The notes beneath the pieces are model-generated. The model did not search any database. It was not told the origin of the DNA and was given only the letters and a program-made list of their open reading frames with translations. Below are positions 48,406 through 62,088 of a stretch of DNA of 64,000 bases, piece by piece; position 1 is the stretch's first letter; every line of letters begins with the position of its first letter. Source of the stretch: Gigaspora rosea (Eukaryota; Glomeromycota; Glomeromycetes; Diversisporales; Gigasporaceae); NCBI GenBank assembly GCA_003550325.1, contig QKWP01000598.1, positions 101,129 to 165,128 on the forward strand, in the 5' to 3' direction. The position numbers and the translations under genes were made by a program.

Positions 48406-48576
48406 GGTCAAGCCTATGTTGCTATGAACAGAGCAACCTCCTGGGATGCACTAGACATACTAACTTTTGATTTCAACTCCATAAAAACTGATCGTAATGT
48501 AATAGTAGAATATACTAGACTTGCTGAAATAAATAGAAAAGGATTAGCCTCAATATTATCTAACACACAAATTTAA
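48406..48576 (+). pseudogene. PIF1/Helitron helicase C-terminal fragment
   Basis: The frame reads GQAYVAMNRATSWDALDILT, then FDFNSIKTDRNVIVEYTRL and stops at 48574. This is the conserved C-terminal motif of PIF1-like helicases (Q-YVALSRA) as found in Helitrons. Everything upstream in this frame is missing, so it is a 5'-truncated fragment, perhaps the 3' end of a Helitron. Confidence 0.7.
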
Positions 48577-50307
48577 TATTACATAATCTTACCAATACAT
48601 TCCCTTCATACTATCAATCCATTATAACTAGGCTAATGCGTAGCATTATATGTCCGGAGCTCATCATATGATGTTCATCATATTACACAAACGCGTTAAT
48701 ATGCATATGTTGGCACAAATCTAGACACGCGTGCGGACAGACAAAAAATTTCCAAATTCCATTTCTGATAAGATTTACATCATATATATGCAAGTATATC
48801 AAAAAAGTAAAATTTGTCAAGATTTTTACAATTGAAGCACATCAGGAAGGTAATTTTTGTATCACTTTGCATAGAAATTAAGGGTCCGTAATCCGTCGCT
48901 ACGCTCCGGCCAATTAACGACACCTTTATGTTTTTAAAAAAATAAACTTCTACGCAATACATAAATAACAAACCATAATACAACTCTACAAAAATCTCTA
49001 TCGATACAACATCCTCTTTTTAAAACCTGCCACCCGTACTACCTAACAAATTATCATTCCACTACATATGCTTCCGCAAACCAACACTCAATTTACCCCT
49101 ACACCCTAAATATTATCCTTTTATCTTATTCTTCACATTCCTACAATTAAACACTCTACACCTTAAACATAATTTTCGTATCGACCAAAAAAAATAATCC
49201 TGATTACCTTCTTTCCAAATATTTACTCAATTTACCGACAGCCTTACATTTCTCCAAGATATGAACTGTGACATTTAAACAATAGTAAATCCGTTTGATT
49301 TTCTATTGTTTATTAAATGTCCAACAGATGATAGTTCACACCATTATCTCCAACCCGTTACCTTAAACAATATTCAAGCCAACATCTTGAACTGAAACCA
49401 CACAATATAATCTATGCATTTAATTATCTTTTTTAACTAACACAAATCACGCCTGCAAGACCAACATCTAACCTTTCTAAATTAGGCCCGTTTACATCAT
49501 TCTTCTACTTCCATTTTCATAACATTACACCCTCCAATAAACTTTAAAAAACTCCCTTTTATGAGTACAACTTGTTTTAATCATTAAAATTTTTTTATTA
49601 ATATCAGATATGATAAATTACAGTATAATAAAAATTGAATATAGCAATCATTAACTTTAGCATCAAATATCTTGTTAATAAACTAGATGCGAAATTTTAA
49701 TTATATTAGCTAGAAATCGAATAAATTAACTAAGTGATTTAGTTAACCAAAATGGTTATTCAATTAATCGATCACTAGCAAATCGCTATGCCCTTATTCT
49801 GATCATCATTTCTTTTACAATAGTAACATGCGATAATTAAATTAATCCAAAAAAGCAAGAAAAAACTTGCAAACATAATAAAGTAAGAAAATGGTATATA
49901 ATTCTTACAAAGTTTTCTTTTGTTGTATAAATAACAACAATTTTGAAAAGCATATTATTCGTAATACAACTTGCTTGATTCTATTCATTCAATTTCTTGA
50001 ATTGTATTTGAATTGCTTCTTCAAAAAAGGTTAATTGATGTTATACTTATATATATGCAATTTCAATATACATACACTTTGTTGCCGTTATTTGAGAAAA
50101 TTTGGTACGTATTAGGGGGTTTCAAAATTAAAACAAGAGAATCTTACCGGTATTTTATTTTTCCGATTTATAATTCAACATAGAAAAACGCTTTTTAAAT
50201 TTGAAACCCCTCATTATCTAATTTTAATTAGCTTATCTGTTATTTGCATAAAAATCTATTATACTTTGTTCTCACGATTAGTAGTGTGACTTTGAACTAA
50301 ACCAGTA
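48577..50307. other. Intergenic, no gene seen
   Basis: A/C-rich then AT-rich DNA. No coding frame with family features. Around 48640-48740 there are GC-richer words (catatgatg, aacgcgtt, cacgcgtgcg) that could be a degraded transposon end. At about 50110-50130 and 50195-50215 the words ggggtttcaaa and tttgaaacccc form a short inverted pair. Confidence 0.4.
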
Positions 50308-50574
50308 TTTATTCCCCGTTATACTTCTATACTATTTCTTCTCGATTCGGACTGATCCGGAATTTCATAATTCTTTTTGATTATATATCTTTTTTTTTTT
50401 ACTCTTTTTATGATATTATGATATACGAGTTTTTTAAACTACAGTATTAGTTACAAACGAAGAGTAAAAGTCGCTGGCTAAAAAAAAAAAAAAAAAAAAA
50501 ACAAAACTTTATGAAATACGCAACTTTACTTTGAAGAAATAGTATAGAAGTATAAATAAGAACCGGGGAATAAT
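50308..50574. repeat. Inverted-repeat pair, possible MITE
   Basis: tattccccg-ttatacttctatactatttcttc at 50308-50340 matches inverted gaagaaatagtatagaag-tataaataagaacc-ggggaata at about 50533-50573. Arms are 30-40 bp with a small indel. No clean target duplication was found. Confidence 0.6.
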
Positions 50575-50948
50575 GTATACTTATCACGCGTTGTTTTTCG
50601 CGTTTATTGTTTTTTATGAACTTTATGACTGTCCCGAATGCCTGATTTTGTAGATTGGCTCGAGTATATTTTTTATTTGTATATTACAGTATTATAAATA
50701 GACCACTTGTATTTATATAGATTGGATTTTTTTTTTTTGTTTAAATTATGATATTTTTTTTTTCATCAAAAAAAAAAACCAATTCTTTTTCCGTTTTACT
50801 GCTGTACTGTATATACAAATGAAAGTTAGTATTTTTGTTTCTTTTTTTTTTTAGAACCAATAGCTTAGATGATTCATATACTAGTTAAAGTTGAGAACTC
50901 TTTTCATCCCTTCGTTTTGGTAACTGGGGGGCCATTTCTATTGGATGA

Positions 50949-50990
50949 ACACATAATAACTTTGTGAGCAACTGGCTCGTTATTATGTGT
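50949..50990. repeat. Perfect 12-bp stem-loop
   Basis: ACACATAATAAC and GTTATTATGTGT separated by 18 bp (tttgtgagcaactggctc). The loop also contains the pair gagca / tggctc. It could be a fold-back remnant. Confidence 0.6.
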
Positions 50991-51112
50991 CTTTACATGC
51001 GCGCTTCGACCCTTGAGTTCTCAACTGATGATGAAGTTTTTTATTTTATTTTTTTTTTTATTGTTTGCAAACAAAAATATTAATAGCTATTATCATTATT
51101 TTTTTTATATAG

Positions 51113-51568
51113 ATGGCTTTAGTTCAAGATGTAGAAGCAATTATTATATCTTTACTAGAAGTAAAAAAGCAACTAAAGAAAATACAGGACAAACCCACCA
51201 TTACCACTGCCACCACTACCACTGTCAACTCTATTAATACTACCACTGCCAACCCTATTAGAAAAACAAAAGCCCAGCGATGGTCATTTCACTTTTTTAT
51301 GTTAATAAAGTATATACACCTGATCCTCCCAAAATATTTGATGAGTGTTTTAGTACGTGGGAATCATGCCTTAAAGGCATCAAGAAGTATCTCTCTACTC
51401 CAAAACCGAATTAATACTACCACTGCCAACCTTTTTAATATTACCACTGCCAACCCTATCAATATTACCACCTGCTCTAACTGTCAAACTTTGCAAGAAT
51501 TCACTGAAAACTGCAAAAAGGCCTTTAAACGCTATATTAAAGGACTTTCACTATATTTTAAAATATAG
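51113..51568 (+). CDS. Hypothetical Thr/Asn-rich protein, low support
   Basis: 151 codons. The first 25 residues are a plausible amphipathic helix (VEAIIISLLEVKKQLKKIQD), then low-complexity TTATTTT and repeated INTTTAN(P/L) segments and a late CSNC pair with a charged helix. It is preceded by ttttttatatag, which resembles a 3' splice site, so an upstream exon may exist. Direct repeats acaac(g/a)agat(c/t)tcacca follow the stop. It might be a decayed transposon-associated gene. Confidence 0.25.
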   Translation: MALVQDVEAIIISLLEVKKQLKKIQDKPTITTATTTTVNSINTTTANPIRKTKAQRWSFHFFMLIKYIHLILPKYLMSVLVRGNHALKASRSISLLQNRINTTTANLFNITTANPINITTCSNCQTLQEFTENCKKAFKRYIKGLSLYFKI

Positions 51569-51739
51569 TTAAATTACAACAAGATCTCACCAAACTAACA
51601 AATTGTAGTTAAATTACAACGAGATTTCACCAAAACTAACGAATTATATGTTAAAGCAAATGGAAAGGTTGTTGCTTTGCAAGACAAATATGAACCTTGC
51701 ACTGACTAGGTTTATTGTTATAATAATATTTTTTTTCGT

Positions 51740-51965
51740 AAAATAGTATACAATTTTTTTTTTAGTATACGATATATTTTTTAGTATACGATATATTTTT
51801 TAGTATATATTTTTTAGTATATGATATATTTGTTAGTACTGTATACGATATATTTTTTTGTATATGATATATATTTTTTTTTTAGTATACTATATATTTT
51901 TTAGTATATGATATATTTTTTAGTATATGATATATTTTTTAGTATATGATATATTTTAGTATATG
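51740..51965. repeat. Tandem tttttagtata(c/t)gatata repeat
   Basis: About ten irregular copies of a 19-21 bp unit containing agtata(c/t)gatatatttttt. Flanked by A and T runs up to about 52040. Confidence 0.85.
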
Positions 51966-52967
51966 ATAACTTTTTTTTTAAAAAAAAAAAAAGTTTTTAA
52001 AAAGTGTTTTTTTTATTATTATTAAAAAAAATATTTTTTTTTATTTTTATTAAAATAAAAATAAATATAAAGGCTTTATTTTATTAATTAAAACTGAAGT
52101 TTTTGAAATTATTAATAAAAATTTTAAATTTTTGGATTTTAATTAATATCTAAAGTTACAATTAAAATACGTTGAAGTTTTTTTTTTCATTTTTACTAAA
52201 ATTGATTTAATTGAACAAGTTGATTTAATTGAATTCTAAAACCCATTAAAACGACTATCCTCAATAATACAAATCCTCCTTTATTAAAAATTTGTAGGAT
52301 TAATTTCCTAACGATGTACTAAATAACGAGTAATACGAATAGTAGTGGTATAAAGTTAAATTAGCAAACACATGTCTGAAATCTATGACAGGTTAAGCCA
52401 CAGATGTCAATTGCTTACAATGACGCGTCATCCAAGCTTTCACCATTCTTCTGATTGGCCAACGGCAATTAATTAGACGTTGATGTTTTTATATAATCAA
52501 CTTCACTCTTTATGAAATAGTTAAAAATATTCTCTTATCATGAGTTTATACTTTCAGCCCACAATCGGAATTCTTTATGCGTTAAACAAAATTTTTTTTT
52601 TTAGAATAATAATGAATACCTTCGTGTGGATTTTGTGCTGTAACTGAAGAAATTCGCAAAAAGCATGTGGTTTACTGCGATTTACTTCAATTACAGCGAA
52701 ATAATATTTTTCGGGCATAGTAAACCAGTAATAAAACGGCGACGTTTCATAGGACTGAAGCATTATGTGGAGTTTAAATAAAGGTTTGAAAGTAACTTAT
52801 ATTTATCATTAAAATAATTTATAATTTGAATCAAAATTTAATAAAGTTATAAGAATGGCAATCTCCGCCATTAAACTACCTTTTCCTTTTCTGGTTTGAT
52901 ATATTAATAGAGGGCAAGACCGATTATTATGCACGTAAGAATCTTGTGATCCAAGCCAGGTTTTTAA
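51966..52967. other. Intergenic, no gene seen
   Basis: Extremely AT-rich to about 52230, then ordinary intergenic sequence with a short GC-richer patch at 52380-52470. No ORF with support. Confidence 0.4.
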
Positions 52968-53323
52968 GGGCTCCGCCAGGAGTCTAGACACTTTTGCAGT
53001 AACGTGACCATCACGTGGTGTGGCGTATTCGGATTAACTTTTTGGCTTTATTGTTAAGGTTTGGGTTTGGGTTCGTGGATATAGCCATAGAGGGTCACTA
53101 TCTATATGTAAAATCTCGTTCCGGACATTTTTATGTGGTTTTTAAAGTCGATTTAAACACTAGTTTTCGAGTATTTTCGCCCTTTTCTCTTTTTTTCTTC
53201 TTGTACACGTGTTTTGTTTTGATGTCGGACTGATCCGGGACGATCAAAATTTACGTTCTCCGATTGGTTAATCCTCATGCGCCACGTCACGTTACTGCAA
53301 AAGTGTCTAGACCCCTGGTGCGG
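52968..53323. mobile_element. MITE with TTAA-flanked inverted repeats
   Basis: Arms GTCTAGACACTTTTGCAGTAACGTGAC (written here in two parts: GTCTAGACACTTTT and GCAGTAACGTGAC) at 52983-53009 and their exact reverse complement at 53286-53312. Outside these the ends continue less perfectly (ccgccagga / cccctggtgcgg). TTAA flanks both sides (52964-52967 and 53324-53327), as in piggyBac-type elements. No coding capacity. Confidence 0.72.
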
Positions 53324-53624
53324 TTAAGAATAAGTATAATTCACCGAAATATCGATTGGTCGTCCGTTTTACCAAAACGGATGTGATCGTTCAAATCGTG
53401 TACGCAAAGATAATAGGTGAGAGGTTATGACTGTGTATTCGCATGAATAACAAAAATACGGTATTAATGTAGGGTTGACAAATTGGGCAGCTGGTAAGCA
53501 TGGCCTTGAGAATATGTGTTTAATTGCAATTATAAGATGTTTTAATTCGAAATGAAGCCATTACAACCTTATATACTTTACCCTGAGTGATTTTCTCATA
53601 ATATGAAAAATATTTCAATTAATA

Positions 53625-53822
53625 GCGTACGTCACCGGCTTACTCGCTTCTCGCAGAATTCTTACAAAGCTTAACTTAGCTGATAAATACGAAGGTATTA
53701 TCGAACCGGATGGTACGGTTGGTCCCATTGCGGCATTGGATGATGGAGACGCACCCCGTCCTTTCAAGGCTTTCTTAGACGTGGTCTTAAAACGCACATC
53801 CACAGGTTCAAAGGTCTTTGCA
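53625..53822 (+). pseudogene. RPL5: Ribosomal protein L5 (uL18) fragment
   Basis: The plus frame reads YVTGLLASRRILTKLNLADK, then YEGIIEPDGT and APRPFKAFLDVVLKRTSTGS followed by KVFA. This matches the middle of eukaryotic RPL5 (ATGLL-ARR-L-KL-LADKYEG..., RPFKAFLD-GL-RTTTG). Neither flank continues the gene, and the block begins after an AG and ends near a GT, so it looks like one duplicated exon. L5 binds 5S rRNA in the large subunit; this fragment cannot function alone. Confidence 0.78.
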
Positions 53823-54059
53823 ATCTCTATTACATACATGTACTTTTCAATTTATAATATCAATTGTAAGTTATTATTCAGTATATTAAACCTCGATATG
53901 AAGGATTTTGAAAATATATATTTTAAACTCATTATAGCGACATCTATCAATTAAGAATAACCTTTTTTTGATGAAATTTTGATCAAATGTTTTACGAATC
54001 ATAAGTTATATCTCAACCATCCTATCCAAACACTAAATGCTTATCCTAAAAAGCTTGTT

Positions 54060-54187
54060 GGAATGGTTTTATAACACAAAATGAAGAGCCGTTAGGATGA
54101 TTATTTAACAATAAGGGTTTTTAGAATGATTATTTAACACTAGCCATAAAGAACTATTAGAATGATTATTTAACAGTATTAAATAAT
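54060..54187. repeat. Degenerate 40-45 bp tandem repeat
   Basis: Four imperfect copies of a unit containing ttag(g/a)atgattatttaac. Directly abuts the fold-back element at 54188. Confidence 0.65.
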
Positions 54188-54374
54188 CTTATCCGACATG
54201 TCTTATGTGAACACCGAACGATTTTTTTGTAAGTTATTCAGCTACCTCCTAATACAATACACAAATTTTCATCACCTCTTAATAGGTGAATGAAAATTTG
54301 TGTATTTGTATTAGAAGGAGGCCGAATAAGTTACACAAAATCGTTCGTTGCTTACACTAGACATGTCGGATAAG
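54188..54374. mobile_element. Fold-back element (187 bp)
   Basis: Begins cttatccgacatgtct and ends with its exact reverse complement agacatgtcggataag. The interior arms also pair (caatacacaaattttca against tgaaaatttgtgtatttg, gtaagttattc against gaataagttac) around a short loop near 54283, giving an almost full-length hairpin. Confidence 0.85.
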
Positions 54375-55346
54375 TGATTTCTTCACAGCAGATAACGTGA
54401 CCTTCGGCACGTTATAAAAACAGTATCCTAGTGAATAATCAATTATCATCCACAACATGACCAATAACAAGTATGTTAGAATGACTGCTTGATTCGACTA
54501 TTTTGATTTTAACATACATCTGATAATTGGTTATAAACTCATATGACTGTCATTTTCATTCAACATCTCGCATATTATGCAATAGACATTTGAAGAAGAT
54601 GTAGATTGTTCACCTATACCTCGTGGAATATTGGATAAATCAATAAATTGCCATCACCACAATATAGAACTTGGATTTGTTATCATTATCACTTGGATAC
54701 TAAATTTAATAGTAAAATCCGTCGGATATCCATTAAATTTAATATGAAAACTAGATATTATCTTAAGGATTGATTATAAAATATTTATCACAGTTTTCGA
54801 GATAAATATAATTTTGATTTTGATTATACTATTATACTAGAAAACAGGAGCTGTTGAAATTCGGAGCTTAATATTTAGATTTTAATTTTATAGCTTTTCT
54901 TTAAAAAATTTATAAAATATATCCGTATATAATTTATGATAACAAGGGCACCACCAACAACAGTAATAAAGGTAATTTTAATATTTTTATTTCAATATTC
55001 GTTTAATAAAATACACCTACTTAAATTTAATAACATCTTTAATAGAACCTGCTGACCACCATTTCTACATCTAGCCAGCAATAAACTATAAGTCAGGCCA
55101 ATCCTAACTTAAATCGGTCAACTTTGTCTGCAAACAATTGTTAACAAAATTGGGTTATATCTTTTCTCTCTTTATGCACGTACATACATGAAGATATATG
55201 AATTATTGTAGCATGGAAATAATAAATAGAATACTTCCAATTCAATAACCTCCTTTTACTTGATTTAAAAATCTAAATATCAATATAAAAAAATAAGCAA
55301 TAAATTTGGTTAGTTACGTATAAATAAATTAAATATTACTTACTAT
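54375..55346. other. Intergenic, no gene seen
   Basis: AT-rich DNA downstream of the minus-strand SPRY-TPR-kinase gene. Contains gataacgtgac...gcacgttat (54391-54418), a short imperfect hairpin. No ORF with support. Confidence 0.4.
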
Positions 55347-56909
55347 CGGGAACTTCTATATCATCAATAGGTTGACTGGGTTGACTTGCTAAAATATATA
55401 CATATAAATATACTAAAATTACAGTTTGAATTCAATTTGAGAAGATAAATATCATTACCTGCATTTACTATATTGACAGATTCAGAAATTTTTACAAAAC
55501 ATATTACTACATTTTAAAAAATATAAGTGTTATTACCTGGTTTAGGTAGTTTTGAAAGATTCAAAACTCGACTTGTATAAATAGCTTGTGGATGTGTCTG
55601 ATATTTGAATCGTGTCGATTTGACTTGATCATATGTTAAGAAATTTTTGTCTATGCCTTTAATATTTTTAACCTGCTTATATAATTCAGTTGCCTCGTTG
55701 CTCAAATCTAGAAAAAAAAGATTCAGAATACTAGCTAATCCTCTAGCAGTTGGTCTGTTTTTAGGTTCTGCGTCTAAGCATTTATTCATCAGATCCAAAA
55801 GTAATTGAGGAACTTCACATCTAATTTTAGGTCTGTAACCTAGACAAATACTTGTTGCTAGATCTTTGTCATGTGGAATATCATGATATGGAGGATATCC
55901 AGTAAAAACTTCTGACATAATTATTCCAAAAGAATAAATATCTGATTTTTGAGTGTATTCCTTTCCATTTGTATATAATACCTCTGGGCAATATAGGGAA
56001 ACACACCAAAAAGTGCTTTAGAACTTGAGTCTTGTGACACTGGCTTACATAAGCCAAAATCAGTAATATAAGAATTAAACATATTTTGATTAACTATATT
56101 TCCAGAATGAAAATCTTTATGCACTAATTTGGCTTGGTGAATATTATCAAGTCCATTAGCTATGAAATATAAGTTAACTACTTTAGAAGCCCAATCTAAT
56201 TCATCATATTTACTATCTAACAATTTTCCGAGACTTCCCTGCTTTGCATACTCCATAACCATCATGTAGTTACCATCTTTTGGATTCTTGGTTATTCCAT
56301 AAATTGCAATTGCAGAATTGCCCCCATGTTTATGTTGATTTTTAACCTAAAATATTAATTAAAATAATTAACTGATAAGATTACTACTTTTAATAATAAT
56401 AAATTATAGCAGATAATGCTTACTTCTTCTAAAAATTCTTGTTTTATATCTTTAGAATTATCAAGGCCCTTTAAACAAACATCTATTTGTGCTTTTCATT
56501 TCCATACTTTTTGATAATCAAGTTCTGAAATATATCCATCAATCCATACTGCCTTAAAAACAGTGCCAAAGCCTCTTTTAGCAAGATACTTCATATTTGT
56601 AAACTTGCTAAAGGGTATCCATTCAATGATGTCTTTAAACTCTGATGCATTAAGTTGTATTTGTTGAATTAATTGATTAATGTAGTGATTGTCACTTGTC
56701 CAATTACGAAATTCTTCTTTAATTCTTAATATTAAAAAAATAATAAATATAATAATAAATATAATAATAATTAAGAACTACGACTATCAATATTTCTAAT
56801 TTGTTGTAAAAAATTCTGTTATTGTACACTTCATGGACAATAAATTTGGTGGGTTTCCATGAACTAAATTTGATGATTGTCCATGAAGTGGACAATTAAT
56901 CCAAGATCA

Positions 56910-56984
56910 GATGATCAGATAATAACGAAATAGAACATCAGCTACTTTGTAGCTGATGTTCCATTTTGTCATTATCTGATCATC
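56910..56984. repeat. 75-bp fold-back within the intron
   Basis: GATGATCAGATAATAACG ... catcagctac-ttt-gtagctgatg ... CATTATCTGATCATC pairs over about 33 bp per arm. Just left, ttcatggacaat and attgtccatgaag (56828-56886) form another inverted pair. Confidence 0.8.
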
Positions 56985-57014
56985 TAATATGGGTTTGATT
57001 AATAGTATTTATTA

Positions 57015-60000
57015 TACTTACTTGCTATAGTGATACAAAAGTTATGAGTGATTTACTGTAAAAAATTCTGGTTTACTGTACTTACTTACTATGGTATTTA
57101 GATATGGTTATGTTAGTTTTGTATTGAAAAGAACGTGATTTCTATAGTGATTTACTGTAAAAAAATTTGGTTTACTGTACTTACTAACTATTGTGATAAT
57201 ACAAGTAATTTAGATATAGTTATATTAGTTTTGTATTGGAATGAAAGTGATTTCTATAGTGATTTACTGTAAAAAATTCTTACAGACTATTGTGGTAATA
57301 CAAGTGATTTAGATATGGTTATGTTAATTTTGTATTGGAATGAACGTGATTTCTATAGTGATTTACTGTAAAAAATTCTGGTTTACTGTACTTACTCACT
57401 ATGGTGATACAAGTGATTTAGATATGGTTATGTTAGTTTTATATTGGAATGAACGTGATTTCTATAGTGATTTACTGTAAAAAATTCTGGTTTACTGTAC
57501 TTACTAACTATTGTGGTGATACAAGTAATTTAGATATGGTTATATTAGTTTTGTATTGGAATAAACGTGATTTCTATAGTGATTTACTATAAAAAATTCT
57601 GGTTTGCTGTACTTACTAACTATTGTGGTGATACAAGTGATTTAAATATGGTTATGTTAGTTTTGTATTGGAATGAACGTGATTTCTATAGTGATTTACT
57701 GTAAAAAATTCTTACCGACTATTGTGGTGATACAAATGATTTAGATATGGTTATGTTAGTTTTGTATTGGAATGAACGTGATTTCTATAGTGATTTATTA
57801 TAAAAAATTCTTACAGACTATTGTAGTGATACAAGTAATTTAGATATGGTTATGTTAGTTTTGTATTGAAATGAACGTGATTTCTATAGTAATTTACTGT
57901 AAAAAATTCTGGTTACTGTACTTACAAGCTATAGTGATACAAGTAATTTAGATATGATTATGTTAGTAATGAACGTGATTTCTATAGTGATTTACTGTAA
58001 AAAATTCTGGTTTACTGTACTTACTTGCTATAGTGATACAAGTGATTTAGATATGGTTATGTTAGTTTTGTATTGGAATGAACGTGATTTCTATAGTGAT
58101 TTACTGTAAAAAATTCTGGTTTACTGTACTTACTCACTATGGTGATACAAGTGATTTAGATATGGTTATGTTAGTTTTGTATTGGAATGAACGTGATTTC
58201 TATAGTGATTTACTGTAAAAAATTCTGGTTTACTGTACTTACTCACTATGGTGATACAAGTGATTTAGATATGGTTATGTTAGTTTTGTATTGGAATGAA
58301 CGTGATTTCTATAGTGATTTACTGTAAAAAATTCTGGTTTACTGTACTTACTCACTATGGTGATACAAGTGATTTAGATATGGTTATGTTAGTTTTGTAT
58401 TGGAATGAACGTGATTTCTATAGTGATTTACTGTAAAAAATTCTGGTTTACTGTACTTACTCACTATGGTGATACAAGTGATTTAGATATGGTTATGTTA
58501 GTTTTGTATTGGAATGAACGTGATTTCTATAGTGATTTACTGTAAAAAATTCTGGTTTACTGTACTTACTCACTATGGTGATACAAGTGATTTAGATATG
58601 GTTATGTTAGTTTTGTATTGGAATGAACGTGATTTCTATAGTGATTTACTGTAAAAAATTCTGGTTTACTGTATTTACTCACTATGGTGATACAAGTAAT
58701 TTAGATATGATTATTTAGTTTTGTATTGGAATGATCGTGATTTCTATAGTGATTTACTGTAAAAAATTCTTACAGACTATTGTGGTGATACAAGTGATTT
58801 AAATATGGTTATGTTAGTTTTGTATTGGAATAAACATGATTTCTATAGTGATTTACTGTAAAAAATTCTTACAGACTATTGTGGTGATACAAGTGATTTA
58901 AATATGGTTATGTTAGTTTTGTATTGGAATGAACGTGATTTCTATGGTAATTTACTATAAAAAATTCTTACTGACTATTGTGGTGATACAAGTAATTTAG
59001 ATATGATTATGTTAGTTTTGTATTGAAATGAACGTGATTTCTATAGTGATTTACTGTAAAAAATTCTTACAGACTATTGTGTTGATACAAGTGATTTAGA
59101 TATGGTTATGTTAGTTTTGTATTGGAATGAACGTGATTTCTATAGTAATTTACTGTAAAAAATTCTGGTTTACTGTATTTACTCACTATGGTGATACAAG
59201 TAATTTAGATATGGTTATGTTAGTTTTGTATTGGAATGAACGTGATTTCTATAGTGATTTACTGTAAAAAATTCTGGTTTACTGTACTTACTCACTATGG
59301 TGATACAAGTAATTTAGATATGATTATTTAGTTTTGTATTGGAATGATCGTGATTTCTATAGTGATTTACTGTAAAAAATTCTTACAGACTATTGTGGTG
59401 ATACAAGTAATTTAGATATGGTTATGTTAGTTTTGTATTGGAATGAACGTGATTTCTATAGTAATTTACTGTAAAAAATTCTGGTTTACTGTACTTACTC
59501 ACTATGGTGATACAAGTAATTTAGATATGGTTATGTTAGTTTTGTATTGGAATGAACGTGATTTCTATAGTGATTTACTGTAAAAAATTCTGGTTTACTG
59601 TACTTACTCACTATGGTGATACAAGTAATTTAGATATGGTTATGTTAGTTTTGTATTGAAATGAATGTGATTTCTATAGTGATTTACTGTAAAAAATTCT
59701 GGTTTACTGTACTTACTCACTATGGTGATACAAGTGATTTAGATATGGTTATGTTAGTTTTGTATTGGAATGAACGTGATTTCTATAGTGATTTACTGTA
59801 AAAAATTCTGGTTTACTGTACTTACTAACTATGGTGATACAAGTAATTTAGATATGATTATTTAGTTTTGTATTGGAATGATCGTGATTTCTATAGTGAT
59901 TTACTGTAAAAAATTCTTACAGACTATTGTGGTGATACAAGTGATTTAGATATGGTTATGTTAGTTTTGTATTGGAATGAACGTGATTTCTATAGTGATT

Positions 60001-62088
60001 TACTGTAAAAAATTCTTACAGACTATTGTGGTGATACAAGTGATTTAGATATGGTTATGTTAGTTTTGTATTGGAATGAACGTGATTTCTATAGTGATTT
60101 ACTGTAAAAAATTCTGGTTTACTGTACTTACTAACTATGGTGATACAAGTAATTTAGATATGATTATTTAGTTTTGTATTGGAATGATCGTGATTTCTAT
60201 AGTGATTTACTGTAAAAAATTCTTACAGACTATTGTGGTGATACAAGTAATTTAGATATGGTTATGTTAGTTTTGTATTGGAATGAACGTGATTTCTATA
60301 GTGATTTACTGTAAAAAATTCTGGTTTACTGTACTTACTCACTATGGTGATACAAGTAATTTAGATATGATTATTTAGTTTTGTATTGGAATGATCGTGA
60401 TTTCTATAGTGATTTACTGTAAAAAATTCTTACAGACTATTGTGGTGATACAAGTAATTTAGATATGGTTATGTTAGTTTTGTATTGGAATGAACGTGAT
60501 TTCTATAGTGATTTACTGTAAAAAATTCTGGTTTACTGTACTTACTCACTATGGTGATACAAGTAATTTAGATATGATTATGTTAGTTTTGTATTGAAAT
60601 GAACGTGATTTCTATAGTGATTTACTGTAAAAAATTCTTACAGACTATTGTGGTGATACAAGTGATTTAGATATGGTTATGTTAGTTTTGTATTGGAATG
60701 AACGTGATTTCTATAGTGATTTACTGTAAAAAATTCTGGTTTACTGTACTTACTAACTATGGTGATACAAGTAATTTAGATATGATTATTTAGTTTTGTA
60801 TTGGAATGATCGTGATTTCTATAGTGATTTACTGTAAAAAATTCTTACAGACTATTGTGGTGATACAAGTAATTTAGATATGGTTATGTTAGTTTTGTAT
60901 TGGAATGAACGTGATTTCTATAGTGATTTACTGTAAAAAATTCTGGTTTACTGTACTTATGAGCTATGGTGATACAAGTGATGTAGATATGGTTATGTTA
61001 GTTTTGTATTGAAATGAACGTGATTTCTATAGTGATTTACTATAAAAAATTCTTACAGACTAAAGTGGTGATACAAGTGATTTAGATATGATTATATTAG
61101 TTTTGTATTGGAATGAACGTGATTTCTATAGTGATTTACTATAAAAAATTCTAGTTTACTGTACTTACAAGCTATGGTGATACAAGTGATTTAGATATGG
61201 TTATATTAGTTTTGTATTGGAATGAATATGATTTCTATAGTGATTTACTGTAAAAAATTCTTACAGACTATTGTGGTGATACAAGTGATTTAAATATGGT
61301 TATGTTAGTTTTGTATTGGAATAAACATGATTTCTATAGTGATTTACTGTAAAAAATTCCTACAGACTATTGTAGTGATACAAGTGATTTAGATATGGTT
61401 ATGTTAATTTTGTATTGGAATGAACATGATTTCTATAGTGATTCACTATAAAAAATTCTTACCGACTATTGTGGTGATACAAGTGATTTAGATATGGTTA
61501 TGTTAGTTTTGTATTGGAATGAATGTGATTTCTATAGTGATTTACTATAAAAAATTCTGATATACTGTACTTACGAGCTATGGTGATACAAATAATTTAT
61601 ATATAGTTATGTTAGTTTTGTATTGAAATGATCATGATTTCTATAGTGATTTACTGTAAAAATTCTGGTTTACTGTACTTACTTGCTATGATAATACAAG
61701 TGATTTAGATATGGTTATGTTAGTTTTGTATTAAAATGAACGTGATTTCTATAGTGATTCACTGTAAAAAATTCTTACAGACTATTGTGGTAATACAAGT
61801 GATTTAGATATGGTTATGTTAGTTTTGTATTGGAATGAACGTGATTTCTATAGTGATTTACTGTAAAAAATTCTGGTTTACTGTACTTATGAGCTATGGT
61901 GATAGTAATTTAAATATGGTTATGTTAGTTTTGTATTGGAATGAACATAATTTCTATAGTGATTTACTGTAAAAAATTCTGGTTTACTGTACTTACGAGC
62001 TATGGTAATACAAGTGATTTAGATATTGTTATGTTAGTATAGTGATTAACTATTAAAGTTCTGTTACTGTACTTACAGACTTTTGATT
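57015..62088. repeat. 5-kb satellite array, about 109-bp and about 99-bp units
   Basis: Around 48 tandem units. The long form (about 109 bp) contains gtgatttctatagtgattta, ctgtaaaaaattctggttta, ctgtacttactcactatgg and tgatacaagtgatttagata. The short form replaces the ggtttactgtacttactcac segment by ttacagactattgtgg. From 58080 to 58670 long units are nearly identical; from about 59280 to 60960 long, tgattatttag-variant and short units alternate in a higher-order pattern. Edge units are more diverged. Every long unit has a minus-strand GTAAGTA donor-like word. Confidence 0.92.

Noticed and set aside
48890-48930. GC-rich ccgtcgctacgctccgg as a Helitron 3' hairpin
   Set aside because: No clean stem followed by CTRR within a few bases was found.
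53615-53839. 74-codon minus-strand ORF over the RPL5 fragment
   Set aside because: Antisense shadow; the plus strand matches ribosomal protein L5.
57015-62088. Possible CRISPR-like array
   Set aside because: Units are contiguous homologous repeats without unique spacers; it is a satellite.
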